From: Brachycybe producta
Taxonomy: Eukaryota > Arthropoda > Diplopoda > Playtdesmida > Andrognathidae
Assembly (NCBI GenBank): GCA_036925085.1
Contig: JAUPFP010000203.1
Coordinates: 17,691-81,690 of the forward strand
Direction: 5' to 3'
Length of the DNA: 64,000 nt
The notes beneath the pieces were generated by a model. That model saw only the letters and a list, made by a program, of their open reading frames with translations, was not told the origin of the DNA and ran no database searches. Positions 50,301-63,510 of the stretch are shown in pieces (positions within the stretch are counted from its first letter, which is position 1; each line of letters begins with the position of its first letter). The position numbers and the translations under genes are program-made.

Positions 50301-51162
50301 AACGTTTAAGGTTGAACGTTTAAGGTTGAACGTTTAAGGTTGAACGTTTAAGGTTGAACGTTTAAGGTTGAACGTTTAAGGTTGAACATTTAAGGTTGAA
50401 CGTTTAAGGTTGAACGTTTAAGGTTGAACGTTTAAGGTTGAATGTTTAAGGTTGAACGTATAAGGTTGAACGTTTAAGGTTGAACGTTTAAGTTTAAACG
50501 TTTAAGGTTGAACGTTTTAGGTTTCACGTTTAAAGTTTCACGTTTAAGGTTTCACGTTTAAGGTGTCACGTTTAAGGTTGAACTTTTAAGGTTTAACGTT
50601 TAAGGTTGAACGTTTAAGATTCTACTTTTAAGCTTTTACGTTTAAGGTTTCACGTTTTATGTTGAACGTTTAAGGTTTCATGTTTAATGTTTCACGTTTA
50701 AGGTTTCACGTTTAAGGTTGAATGTTTAAGGTTGAACGTTTAAGTTTGAACGTTTAAGGTTGAACATTTAAGGTTTCATGTTTGAAGTTTCACGTTTAAG
50801 GTTTCACGTTTAAGGTGTCACGTTTAAGGTTGAACGTTTAAGGTTGAACGTTTAAGGTTGAACGTTTAAGGTTGAATGTTTAAGGTCGAACGTTTAAGGT
50901 TGAAGGTTTAGGTTGAATGTTTAAGGTTGAACGTTTAAGGGTGAACGTTTAAAGTTGAACGTTTAAGGTTGAACGTTTTAAAGTTGAACATTTAAGGTTG
51001 AACGTTTAAGGTTGAACGTTTAAGGTTGAACGTTTAAGGTTGAATGTTTAAGGTTGAACGTTTAAGGTTGAAGGTTTAGGTTGAACGTTTAAGGGTGAAC
51101 GTTTAAAGTTGAACATTTAAGGTTGAACGTTTAAGGTTGAACGTTTAAGGTTGAACGTTTAA

Positions 51163-51472
51163 GATTTAACGTTTAAGGTTGAACGTTTAAGGTTGAACAT
51201 TTAAGGTTGAACGTTTAAGCTTTTACGTTTAAGGTTTCACGTTTAAATTTGAACGTTTAAGGTTTTACGTTTAAGGTTGAATGTTTAATGTTGAACGTTT
51301 AAGGTTGAACGTTTAAGGTACAACATTTAAGGTTGAACGTTTAAGGTTGAACGTTTAAGGTTGAATGTTTAAGGTTGAATGTTTAAGGTTGAATGTTTAA
51401 TGTTGAACATTTAATGTTGAACATTTAAGGTTGAACGTTTAAGGTTTCACGTTTAAGGTTGAACGTTTCAGG
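51163..51472 (+). repeat. Module M2, copy 5
   Basis: GGTACAAC is at 51317 and GTTTCAGG at 51465, standard spacing. It is preceded by M1 at 50620 and followed by M3 at 52483. A GATTGAAC monomer near 51653, just downstream, replaces the usual GGTTGAAC. Confidence 0.85.
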
Positions 51473-54400
51473 TTTCACGTTTAAGGTTTCACGTTTAAGG
51501 TGGAACGTTTAAGGTTGAACGTTTAAGGTTGAACGTTTAAGGTTGAACGTTTAAGGTTGAACGTTTAAGGTTGAACGTTTAAGGTTGAACGTTTAAGGTT
51601 AAACGATTAATTTTGAACGTTTAAGGTTGAACGTTTAAGTTTGAACGTTTAAGATTGAACGTTTAAGGTTTCACGTTTAAAGTTTCATGTTTAAGGTTTC
51701 ACGTTTAAGGTGTCACGTTTAAGGTTGAACGTTTAAGGTTGAACGTTTAAGGGGTTGAACGTTTAAGGTTGAACGTTTAAGGTTGAACGTTTAAGGTTGA
51801 ACGTTTAAGGTTGAACGTTTAAGGTTGAACGTTTAAGGTTGAACATTTAAAGTTGAACATTTAAGATTGAACGTTTAATGTTGAACGTTTAAGGTTGAAC
51901 GTTTAAGGTTGAACGTATAAGGTTGAACGTTTAAGGTTGAACGTTTAAGTTTGAACGTTTAAGGTTGAACATTTAAAGTTTCACGTTTAAAGTTTCACGT
52001 TTAAGGTTTCAAGTTTAAGGTGTCACGTTTAAGATTGAACTTTTTAGGTTGAACTTTTAAGGTTGAACGTTTAAGGTTGAACGTTTAAGGTTGAACGTTT
52101 AAAGTTGAACGTTTAAGGTTGAAAGTTTAAGGTGTCACGTTTAAGATTGAACTTTTTAGGTTGAACTTTTAAGGTTGAACGTTTAAGGTTGAACGTTTAA
52201 GTTTGAACGTTTAAAGTTGAACGTTTAAGGTTGAACGTTTAAGGTTGAAGGTTTAGGTTGAACGTTTAAGGTTGAACGTTTAAGGTTGAACGTTTAAGGT
52301 TGAAGGTTTAGGTTGAACGTTTAAGGTTGAACGTTTAAGGTTGAACGTTTAAGGTTGAACGTTTAAGGTTGAACGTTTAAGGTTGAACGTTTAAGGTTGA
52401 ACGTTTAAGGTTGAACGTTTAAGGTTGAACGTTTTAGGTTGAACGTTTAAGGTTGAACATTTAAGGTTGAACGTTTATGGTTGAACGCTTAAGATTGAAC
52501 GTTTAAGGTTTCACGTTTAAGGTTGAACGTTTAAGGTTGAACATTTTAGGTTGAATGTTTAAGGTTGAACATTTAAAGTTTCACGTTTAAGGTTTTACGT
52601 TTAAGGTTGAACGTTTAAGGTTTCACGTTTAAAGTTTCACGTTTAAGGTTTCACGTTTAATGTTTCACGTTTAAGGTTTCACGTTTAAGGTTGAACGTTT
52701 AAGGTTGAACGTTTAAGGTTTCACGTTTAAGGTTGAACGTTTAAGGTTGAACGTTTAAGGTTGAACGTTTAAGGTTGAACGTTTAAGGTTGAACGTTTAA
52801 GGTTGAACGTTTAAGGTTGAACGTTTAAGGTTGAACGTTTAAGGTTGAACGTTTAAGGTTGAACGTTTAAGGTTGAACGTTTAAGGTTGAACGTTTAAGG
52901 TTGAACGTTTAAGGTTGAACGTTTAAGGTTGAACGTTTAAGGTTGAACGTTTAAGGTTGAACGTTTAAGGTTGAACGTTTAAGGTTGAACGTTTAAGGTT
53001 GAACGTTTAAGGTTGAACGTTTAAGGTTGAACGTTTAAGGTTGAACGTTTAAGGTTGAACGTTTAAGGTTGAACGTTTAAGGTTGAACGTTTAAGTTTGA
53101 ACGTTTAATGTTTCACGTTTAAAGTTTCACGTTTAAGGTTTCAAGTTTAAGGTGTCACGTTTAAGATTGAACGTTTAAGGTTGAACGTTTAAGGTTGAAC
53201 GTTTAAGGTTGAACGTTTAAGGTTGAACGTTTAAGGTTGAAGGTATATGTTGAACGTTTAAGGTTGAACGTTTAAGGTTGAACTTTTAATGTTGAACGTT
53301 TAAGGTTGAACGTTTAAGGTTGAACTTTTAAGGTTGAACGTTTAAGGTTGAACGTTTAAGGTTGAAGGTTTAGGTTTCACGTTTAAGGTGGAACGTTTAA
53401 GGTTGAACGTTTAAGGTTGAACATTTAAGGTTGAACGTTTAAGGTTGAACGTTTAAGGTTGAACGTTTAAGGTTTAACGATTAAGGTTGAACGTTTAAGG
53501 TTGAACGTTTAAGGTTGAACGTTTAAGTTTGAACGTTTAAGGTTGAACATTTAAGGTTTCACGTTTAAAGTTTCACGTTTAAGATTTCACGTTTAAGGTG
53601 TCACGTTTAAGGTTGAACGTTTAAGGTTGAACGTTTAAGGTTGAACGTTTAAGGTTGAACGTTTAAGGTTGAACGTTTAAGGTTGAACGTTTAAGGTTGA
53701 ACGTTTAAGGTTGAACGTTTAAGGTTGAACGTTTAAGGTTGAACGTTTAAGGTTGAACGTTTAAGGTTGAACGTTTAAGGTTGAACGTTTAAGGTTGAAC
53801 GTTTAAGGTTGAACGTTTAAGGTTGAACGTTTAAGGTTGAACGTTTAAGGTTGAACGTTTAAGGTTGAACGTTTAAGGTTGAACGTTTAAGGTTGAACGT
53901 TTAAGGTTGAACGTTTAAGGTTGAACGTTTAAAGTTTCACGTTTAAGGTTTCACGTTTAAGGTGTCACGTTTAAGGTTGAACGTTTAAGGTTGAACGTTT
54001 AAGGTTGAACGTTTAAGATTCTACTTTTAAGCTTTTACGTTTAAGGTTTCACGTTTTATGTTGAACGTTTAAGGTTTCATGTTTAATGTTTCACGTTTAA
54101 GGTTTCACGTTTAAGGTTGAATGTTTAAGGTTGAACGTTTAAGGTTGAACGTTTAAGTTTGAACGTTTAAGGTTGAACATTTAAGGTTTCACGTTTAAAG
54201 TTTCACGTATAAGGTTTCACGTTTAAGGTGTCACGTTTAAGGTTGAACGTTTAAGGTTGAACGTTTAAGGTTGAACGTTTAAGGTTGAACGTTTAAGGTT
54301 GAACGTTTAAGGTTGAACGTTTAAGGTTGAACGTTTAAGGTTGAACGTTTAAGGTCGAACGTTTAAGGTAGAACGTTTAAGGTTGAACATTTAAGGTTGA

Positions 54401-55540
54401 ACCTTTAAGGTTTCACGTTTAAGGTGGAACGTTTAAGGTTGAACGTTTAAGGTTGAACGTTTAAGGTTTAACGTTTAAGGTTTAACGTTTAAGGTTGAAC
54501 GTTTAAGGTTGAACATTTAAGGTTGAACATTTAAGCTTTCACGTTTAAGGTTGAACGTTTAAGGTTGAACGTTTAAGGTTGAACGTTTAAGGTTGAACGT
54601 TTAAGGTTGAACGTTTAAGATTGAACGTTTAAGGTTGAACGTTTAAGGTTGAACGTTTAAGGTTGAACGTTTAAGGTTGAACGTTTAAGGTTGAACGTTT
54701 AAGGTTGAACGTTTAAGGTTGAACGTTTAAGGTTGAACATTTAAGGTTGAACGTTTAAGGTTGAACGTTTAAGGTTGAACGTTTAAGGTTGAACGTTTAA
54801 GGTTGAACGTTTAAGGTTGAACGTATAAGATTGAACGTTTAAGGTTGAACGTTTAAGTTTAAACGTTTAAGGTTGAACGTTTTAGGTTTCACGTTTAAAG
54901 TTTCACGTTTAAGGTTTCACGTTTAAGGTGTCACGTTTAAGGTTGAACTTTTAAGGTTTAACGTTTAAGGTTGAACGTTTAAGATTCTACTTTTAAGCTT
55001 TTACGTTTAAGGTTTCACGTTTTATGTTGAACGTTTAAGGTTTCATGTTTAATGTTTCACGTTTAAGGTTTCACGTTTAAGGTTGAATGTTTAAGGTTGA
55101 ACGTTTAAGTTTGAACGTTTAAGGTTGAACATTTAAGGTTTCACGTTTGAAGTTTCACGTTTAAGGTTTCACGTTTAAGGTGTCACGTTTAAGGTTGAAC
55201 GTTTAAGGTTGAACGTTTAAGGTTGAACGTTTAAGGTTGAACGTTTAAGGTTGAATGTTTAAGGTCGAACGTTTAAGGTTGAAGGTTTAGGTTGAATGTT
55301 TAAGGTTGAACGTTTAAGGGTGAACGTTTAAAGTTGAACGTTTAAGGTTGAACGTTTAAAGTTGAACATTTAAGGTTGAACGTTTAAGGTTGAACGTTTA
55401 AGGTTGAACATTTAAGGTTGAATGTTTAAGGTTGAACGTTTAAGGTTGAAGGTTTAGGTTGAACGTTTAAGGGTGAACGTTTAAAGTTGAACGTTTAAGG
55501 TTGAACGTTTAAGGTTGAACGTTTAAGGTTGAACGTTTAA

Positions 55541-55850
55541 GATTTAACGTTTAAGGTTGAACGTTTAAGGTTGAACATTTAAGGTTGAACGTTTAAGCTT
55601 TTACGTTTAAGGTTTCACGTTTAAATTTGAACGTTTAAGGTTTTACGTTTAAGGTTGAATGTTTAATGTTGAACGTTTAAGGTTGAACGTTTAAGGTACA
55701 ACATTTAAGGTTGAACGTTTAAGGTTGAACGTTTAAGGTTGAATGTTTAAGGTTGAATGTTTAAGGTTGAATGTTTAATGTTGAACATTTAATGTTGAAC
55801 ATTTAAGGTTGAACGTTTAAGGTTTCACGTTTAAGGTTGAACGTTTCAGG
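55541..55850 (+). repeat. Module M2, copy 6
   Basis: GGTACAAC is at 55695 and GTTTCAGG at 55843, standard spacing. It corresponds to copy 3 in the preceding ~10-kb unit (offset 10,367 bp) and follows a pair of M1 modules (54019, 54985), as copy 3 does. Confidence 0.85.
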
Positions 55851-58800
55851 TTTCACGTTTAAGGTTTCACGTTTAAGGTGGAACGTTTAAGGTTGAACGT
55901 TTAAGGTTGAACGTTTAAGGTTGAACGTTTAAGGTTGAACGTTTAAGGTTGAACGTTTAAGGTTGAACGTTTAAGGTTAAACGATTAATTTTGAACGTTT
56001 AAGGTTGAACGTTTAAGTTTGAACGTTTAAGGTTGAACGTTTAAGGTTTCACGTTTAAAGTTTCACGTTTAAGGTTTCACGTTTAAGGTGTCACGTTTAA
56101 GGTTGAACGTTTAAGGTTGAACGTTTAAGGTTGAACGTTTAAGGTTGAACGTTTAAGGTTGAACGTTTAAGGTTGAACGTTTAAGGTTGAACGTTTAAGG
56201 TTGAACGTTTAAGGTTGAACGTTTAAGGTTGAACGTTTAAGGTTGAACGTTTAAGGTTGAACGTTTAAGGTTGAACATTTAAAGTTGAACATTTAAGATT
56301 GAACGTTTAATGTTGAACGTTTAAGGTTGAACGTTTAAGGTTGAACGTATAAGGTTGAACGTTTAAGGTTGAACGTTTAAGTTTGAACGTTTAAGGTTGA
56401 ACATTTAAAGTTTCACGTTTAAAGTTTCACGTTTAAGGTTTCAAGTTTAAGGTGTCACGTTTAAGATTGAACTTTTTAGGTTGAACTTTTAAGGTTGAAC
56501 GTTTAAGGTTGAACGTTTAAGGTTGAACGTTTAAAGTTGAACGTTTAAGGTTGAAAGTTTAAGGTTGAAGGTTTAGGTTGAACGTTTAAGGTTGAACGTT
56601 TAAGGTTGAACGTTTAAGGTTGAAGGTTTAGGTTGAACGTTTAAGGTTGAACGTTTAAGGTTGAACGTTTAAGGTTGAACGTTTAAGGTTGAACGTTTTA
56701 GGTTGAACGTTTAAGGTTGAACATTTAAGGTTGAACGTTTATGGTTGAACGCTTAAGATTGAACGTTTAAGGTTTCACGTTTAAGGTTGAACGTTTAAGG
56801 TTGAACATTTTAGGTTGAATGTTTAAGGTTGAACATTTAAGGTTTCACGTTTAAGGTTTTACGTTTAAGGTTGAACGTTTAAGGTTTCACGTTTAAAGTT
56901 TCACGTTTAAGGTTTCACGTTTAAGGTTGAACGTTTAAGGTTGAACGTTTAAGGTTGAACGTTTAAGGTTGAACGTTTAAGGTTGAACGTTTAAGGTTGA
57001 ACGTTTAAGGTTGAACGTTTAAGGTTGAACGTTTAAGGTTGAACGTTTAAGGTTGAACGTTTAAGGTTGAACGTTTAAGGTTGAATGTTTAAGGTTGAAC
57101 GTTTAAGGTTGAACGTTTAAGGTTGAACGTTTAAGGTTGAACGTTTAAGGTTGAACGTTTAAGGTTGAACGTTTAAGGTTGAACGTTTAAGGTTGAACGT
57201 TTAAGGTTGAACGTTTAAGGTTGAACGTTTAAGGTTGAACGTTTAAGGTTGAACGTTTAAGGTTGAACGTTTAAGTTTGAACGTTTAACGTTTCACGTTT
57301 AAAGTTTCACGTTTAAGGTTTCAAGTTTAAGGTGTCACGTTTAAGATTGAACGTTTAAGGTTGAACGTTTAAGGTTGAACATTTAAGGTTGAACGTTTAA
57401 GGTTGAAGGTATATGTTGAACGTTTAAGGTTGAACGTTTAAGGTTGAACTTTTAAGGTTGAACGTTTAAGGTTGAACGTTTAAGGTTGAACGTTTAAGGT
57501 TGAACGTTTAAGGTTGAACGTTTAAGGTTGAACGTTTAAGGTTGAACGTTTAAGGTTGAAGGTTTAGGTTTCACGTTTAAGGTGGAACGTTTAAGGTTGA
57601 ACGTTTAAGGTTGAACATTTAAGGTTGAACGTTTAAGGTTGAACGTTTAAGGTTGAACGTTTAAGGTTTAACGATTAAGGTTGAACGTTTAAGGTTGAAC
57701 GTTTAAGGTTGAACGTTTAAGTTTGAACGTTTAAGGTTGAACATTTAAGGTTTCACGTTTAAAGTTTCACGTTTAAGATTTCACGTTTAAGGTGTCACGT
57801 TTAAGGTTGAACATTTAAGGTTGAACGTTTAAGGTTGAACGTTTAAGGTTGAACCTTTAAGGTTGAACGTTTAAGGTTGAACGTTTAAGGTTGAACGTTT
57901 AAGGTTGAACGTTTAAGGTTGAACGTTTAAGGTTGAACGTTTAAGGTTGAACGTTTAAGGTTGAACGTTTAAGGTTGAACGTTTAAGGTTGAACGTTTAA
58001 GGTTGAACGTTTAAGGTTGAACGTTTAAGGGTGAACGTTTAAGGTTGAACGTTTAAGGTTGAACGTTTAAGGTTGAACATTTAAGGTTGAACGTTTAAGG
58101 TTGAACGTTTAAGGTTGAACGTTTAAGGTTGAACGTTTAAGGTTGAACATTTAAGGTTGAACGTTTAAGGTTGAACGTTTAAGGTTGAACGTTTAAGGTT
58201 GAACGTTTAAGGTTGAACATTTAAAGTTGAACGTTTAAGATTGAACGTTTAATGTTGAACGTTCAAGGTTGAACGTTTAAGGTTGAACGTATAAGGTTGA
58301 ACGTTTAAGGTTGAACGTTTAAGTTTGAACGTTTAAGGTTGAACATTTAAAGTTTCACGTTTAAAGTTTCACGTTTAAGGTTTCAAGTTTAAGGTGTCAC
58401 GTTTAAGATTGAACTTTTTAGGTTGAACTTTTAATTTTGAACGTTTAAGGTTGAACGTTTAAGTTTGAACGTTTAAAGTTGAACGTTTAAGGTTGAACGT
58501 TTAAGGTTGAAGGTTTAGGTTGAACGTTTAAGGTTGAACGTTTAAGGTTGAACATTTAAGGTTGAACGTTTAAGGTTGAACATTTAAGCTTTCACGTTTA
58601 AGGTTGAACGTTTAAGGTTGAACGTTTAAGGTTGAACGTTTAAGGTTGAACGTTTAAGGTTGAACGTTTAAGATTGAACGTTTAAGGTTGAACGTTTAAG
58701 GTTGAACGTTTAAGGTTGAACGTTTAAGGTTGAACGTTTAAGGTTGAACGTTTAAGGTTGAACGTTTAAGGTTGAACGTTTAAGGTTGAACATTTAAGGT

Positions 58801-59566
58801 TGAACGTTTAAGGTTGAACGTTTAAGGTTGAACGTTTAAGGTTGAACGTTTAAGGTTGAACGTATAAGGTTGAACGTTTAAGGTTGAACGTTTAAGTTTA
58901 AACGTTTAAGGTTGAACGTTTTAGGTTTCACGTTTAAAGTTTCACGTTTAAGGTTTCACTTTTAAGGTGTCACGTTTAAGGTTGAACTTTTAAGGTTTAA
59001 CGTTTAAGGTTGAACGTTTAAGATTCTACTTTTAAGCTTTTACGTTTAAGGTTTCACGTTTTATGTTGAACGTTTAAGGTTTCATGTTTAATGTTTCACG
59101 TTTAAGGTTTCACGTTTAAGGTTGAATGTTTAAGGTTGAACGTTTAAGTTTGAACGTTTAAGGTTGAACATTTAAGGTTTCATGTTTGAAGTTTCACGTT
59201 TAAGGTTTCACGTTTAAGGTGTCACGTTTAAGGTTGAACGTTTAAGGTTGAACGTTTAAGGTTGAACGTTTAAGGTTGAATGTTTAAGGTCGAACGTTTA
59301 AGGTTGAAGGTTTAGGTTGAATGTTTAAGGTTTGAACGTTTAAGGGTGAACGTTTAAAGTTGAACGTTTAAGGTTGAACGTTTAAAGTTGAACATTTAAG
59401 GTTGAACGTTTAAGGTTGAACGTTTAAGGTTGAACGTTTAAGGTTGAATGTTTAAGGTTGAACGTTTAAGGTTGAAGGTTTAGGTTGAACGTTTAAGGGT
59501 GAACGTTTAAAGTTGAACGTTTAAGGTTGAACGTTTAAGGTTGAACGTTTAAGGTTGAACGTTTAA

Positions 59567-59876
59567 GATTTAACGTTTAAGGTTGAACGTTTAAGGTTGA
59601 ACATTTAAGGTTGAACGTTTAAGCTTTTACGTTTAAGGTTTCACGTTTAAATTTGAACGTTTAAGGTTTTACGTTTAAGGTTGAATGTTTAATGTTGAAC
59701 GTTTAAGGTTGAACGTTTAAGGTACAACATTTAAGGTTGAACGTTTAAGGTTGAACGTTTAAGGTTGAATGTTTAAGGTTGAATGTTTAAGGTTGAATGT
59801 TTAATGTTGAACATTTAATGTTGAACATTTAAGGTTGAACGTTTAAGGTTTCACGTTTAAGGTTGAACGTTTCAGG
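59567..59876 (+). repeat. Module M2, copy 7
   Basis: GGTACAAC is at 59721 and GTTTCAGG at 59869, standard spacing. It corresponds to copy 5 (offset 8,404 bp) and follows M1 at 59025. The downstream AAACGATTAATTTTG monomers, shared by M2 copies, carry one extra T here (GGTTTAAACG near 60001). Confidence 0.85.
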
Positions 59877-60000
59877 TTTCACGTTTAAGGTTTCACGTTT
59901 AAGGTGGAACGTTTAAGGTTGAACGTTTAAGGTTGAACGTTTAAGGTTGAACGTTTAAGGTTGAACGTTTAAGGTTGAACGTTTAAGGTTGAACGTTTAA

Positions 60001-63000
60001 GGTTTAAACGATTAATTTTGAACGTTTAAGGTTGAACGTTTAAGTTTGAACGTTTAAGGTTGAACGTTTAAGGTTTCACGTTTAAAGTTTCATGTTTAAG
60101 GTTTCACGTTTAAGGTGTCACGTTTAAGGTTGAACGTTTAAGGTTGAACGTTTAAGGTTGAACGTTTAAGGTTGAACGTTTAAGGTTGAACGTTTAAGGT
60201 TGAACGTTTAAGGTTGAACGTTTAAGGTTGAACGTTTAAGGTTGAACATTTAAAGTTGAACATTTAAGATTGAACGTTTAATGTTGAACGTTTAAGGTTG
60301 AACGTTTAAGGTTGAACGTATAAGGTTGAACGTTTAAGGTTGAACGTTTAAGTTTGAACGTTTAAGGTTGAACATTTAAAGTTTCACGTTTAAAGTTTCA
60401 CGTTTAAGGTTTCAAGTTTAAGGTGTCACGTTTAAGATTGAACTTTTTAGGTTGAACTTTTAAGGTTGAACGTTTAAGGTTGAACGTTTAAGGTTGAACG
60501 TTTAAAGTTGAACGTTTAAGGTTGAAAGTTTAAGGTTGAAGGTTTAGGTTGAACGTTTAAGGTTGAACGTTTAAGGTTGAACGTTTAAGGTTGAAGGTTT
60601 AGGTTGAACGTTTAAGGTTGAACGTTTAAGGTTGAACGTTTAAGGTTGAACGTTTAAGGTTGAACGTTTTAGGTTGAACGTTTAAGGTTGAACATTTAAG
60701 GTTGAACGTTTATGGTTGAACGCTTAAGATTGAACGTTTAAGGTTTCACGTTTAAGGTTGAACGTTTAAGGTTGAACATTTTAGGTTGAATGTTTAAGGT
60801 TGAACATTTAAGGTTTCACGTTTAAGGTTTTTACGTTTAAGGTTGAACGTTTAAGGTTTCACGTTTAAAGTTTCACGTTTAAGGTTTCACGTTTAAGGTT
60901 GAACGTTTAAGGTTGAACGTTTAAGGTTGAACGTTTAAGGTTGAACATTTAAGGTTGAACGTTTTAAGGTTGAACGTTTAAGGTTGAACGTTTAAGGTTG
61001 AACGTTTAAGGTTGAACGTTTAAGGTTGAACGTTTAAGGTTGAACGTTTAAGGTTGAACGTTTAAGGTTGAACGTTTAAGGTTGAACGTTTAAGGTTGAA
61101 CGTTTAAGGGTTGAACGTTTAAGGTTGAACGTTTAAGGTTGAACGTTTAAGGTTGAACGTTTAAGGTTGAACGTTTAAGGTTGAACGTTTAAGGTTGAAC
61201 GTTTAAGGTTGAACGTTTAAGGTTGAACGTTTAAGGTTGAACGTTTAAGGTTGAACGTTTAAGGTTGAACGTTTAAGGTTGAACGTTTAAGTTTGAACGT
61301 TTAACGTTTCACGTTTAAAGTTTCACGTTTAAGGTTTCAAGTTTAAGGTGTCACGTTTAAGATTGAACGTTTTAAGGTTGAACGTTTAAGGTTGAACGTT
61401 TAAGGTTGAACGTTTAAGGTTGAAGGTATATGTTGAACGTTTAAGGTTGAACGTTTAAGGTTGAACTTTTAAAGTTGAACATTTAAGGTTGAACGTTTAA
61501 GGTTGAACGTTTAAGGTTGAACGTTTAAGGTTGAACGTTTAAGGTTGAACGTTTAAGGTTGAACGTTTAAGGTTGAAGGTTTAGGTTTCACGTTTAAGGT
61601 GGAACGTTTAAGGTTGAACGTTTAAGGTTGAACATTTAAGGTTGAACGTTTAAGGTTGAACGTTTAAGGTTGAACGTTTAAGGTTTAACGATTAAGGTTG
61701 AACGTTTAAGGTTGAACGTTTAAGGTTGAACGTTTAAGTTTGAACGTTTAAGGTTGAACATTTAAGGTTTCACGTTTAAAGTTTCACGTTTAAGATTTCA
61801 CGTTTAAGGTGTCACGTTTAAGGTTGAACATTTAAGGTTGAACGTTTAAGGTTGAACGTTTAAGGTTGAACGTTAAGGTTGAACGTTTAAGGTTGAACGT
61901 TTAAGGTTGAACGTTTAAGGTTGAACGTTTAAGGTTGAACGTTTAAGGTTGAACGTTTAAGGTTGAACGTTTAAGGTTGAACGTTTAAGGTTGAACGTTT
62001 AAGGTTGAACGTTTAAGGTTGAACGTTTAAGGTGTGAACGTTTAAGGTTGAACGTTTAAGGTTGAACGTTTAAGGTTGAACGTTTAAGGTTGAACGTTTA
62101 AGGTTGAACGTTTAAGGTTGAACGTTTAAGGTTGAACGTTTAAGGTTGAACGTTTAAGGTTGAACGTTTAAGGTTGAACGTTTAAGGTTGAACGTTTAAG
62201 GTTGAACGTTTAAGGTTGAACATTTAAAGTTGAACGTTTAAGATTGAACGTTTAATGTTGAACGTTCAAGGTTGAACGTTTAAGGTTGAACGTATAAGGT
62301 TGAACGTTTAAGGTTGAACGTTTAAGTTTGAACGTTTAAGGTTGAACATTTAAAGTTTCACGTTTAAAGTTTCACGTTTAAGGTTTCAAGTTTAAGGTGT
62401 CACGTTTAAGATTGAACTTTTTAGGTTGAACGTTTAAGGTTGAACGTATAAGGTTGAACGTTTAAGGTTGAACGTTTAAGTTTGAACGTTTAAGGTTGAA
62501 CATTTAAAGTTTCACGTTTAAAGTTTCACGTTTAAGGTTTCAAGTTTAAGGTGTCACGTTTAAGATTGAACTTTTTAGGTTGAACTTTTAAGGTTGAACG
62601 TTTAAGGTTGAACGTTTAAGGTTGAACGTTTAAGGTTGAACGTTTAAGGTTGAACGTTTAAGGTTGAACGTTTAAGGTTGAACGTTTAAGGTTGAACGTT
62701 TTAGGTTGAACGTTTAAGGTTGAACATTTAAGGTTGAACGTTTATGGTTGAACGCTTAAGATTGAACGTTTAAGGTTTCACGTTTAAGGTTGAACGTTTA
62801 AGGTTGAACATTTTAGGTTGAATGTTTAAAGTTGAACATTTAAGGTTTCACAGTTTAAGGTTTTACGTTTAAGGTTGAACGTTTAAGGTTTCATGTTTAA
62901 AGTTTCACGTTTAAGGTTTCACGTTTAATGTTTCACGTTTAAGGTTGAACGTTTAAGGTTGAACGTTTAAGGTTGAACGTTTAAGGTTGAACGTTTAAGG

Positions 63001-63510
63001 TTGAACGTTTAAGGTTGAACGTTTAAGGTTGAACGTTTAAGGTTGAACGTTTAAGGTTGAACGTTTAAGGTTGAACGTTTAAGGTTGAACGTTTAAGGTT
63101 GAACGTTTAAGGTTGAACGTTTAAGGTTGAACGTTTAAGGTTGAACGTTTAAGGTTGAACGTTTAAGGTTGAACGTTTAAGGTTGAACGTTTAAGGTTGA
63201 ACGTTTAAGGTTGAACGTTTAAGGTTGAACGTTTAAGTTTGAACGTTTAATGTTTCACGTTTAAAGTTTCACGTTTAAGGTTTCAAGTTTAAGGTGTCAC
63301 GTTTAAGATTGAACGTTTAAGGTTGAACGTTTAAGGTTGAACGTTTAAGGTTGAACGTTTAAGGTTGAACGTTTAAGGTTGAACGTTTAAGGTTGAACGT
63401 TTAAGGTTGAAGGTATATGTTGAACGTTTAAGGTTGAACGTTTAAGGTTGAACTTTTAAGGTTGAACGTTTAAGGTTGAACGTTTAAGGTTGAACTTTTA
63501 AGGTTTGAAC
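60001..63510 (+). other. Cluster of private 1-bp length changes
   Basis: Monomers that are one base too long or short gather here: GGTTTAAACG 60001, GGTTTTTACG 60827, GTTTTAAGG 60961, AAGGGTTGAAC 61107, GTTTTAAGG 61369, CGTTAAGG 61871, GGTGTGAACG 62032, TTTCACAGTTT 62847, GGTTTGAACG 63503. Most are in T or G runs and are not shared with the matching sites one HOR unit earlier. They are either consensus errors in the assembly or recent slippage. Confidence 0.75.

Larger units (their letters stand above)
42051..52430 (+). repeat. Composite ~10.4-kb HOR, copy 1
   Basis: This copy is 10,380 bp between identical GTTTTAGG anchors. Module order is M3 42103, M4 42891, M5 43119, M1 43639, M1 44618, M2 45174, M3 46393, M2 47002, M3 48207, M4 48995, M5 49251, M6 49853, M1 50620, M2 51163. 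The first ~3 kb aligns with the next copy at offsets of 10,352 to 10,380 bp with very few differences. The second M2-M3 pair (about 1.83 kb) is extra relative to copy 2. Confidence 0.85.
52431..62697 (+). repeat. Composite ~10.3-kb HOR, copy 2
   Basis: This copy is 10,267 bp. Module order is M3 52483, M4 53243, M5 53471, M1 54019, M1 54985, M2 55541, M3 56747, M4 57409, M5 57665, M6 58257, M1 59025, M2 59567, M3 60718, M4 61426, M5 61682, M6 62260. It lacks the doubled M2-M3 of copy 1 but carries an added M3-M4-M5-M6 segment of about 2 kb near its end. The similar total lengths therefore hide two opposite kilobase changes. Confidence 0.85.

Noticed and set aside
24870..59105. M1 as a transposon footprint or inserted gene fragment
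   Set aside because: M1 keeps the 14-bp frame and is explained by several substituted monomers; no inverted repeats, target duplication or coding sequence is seen.
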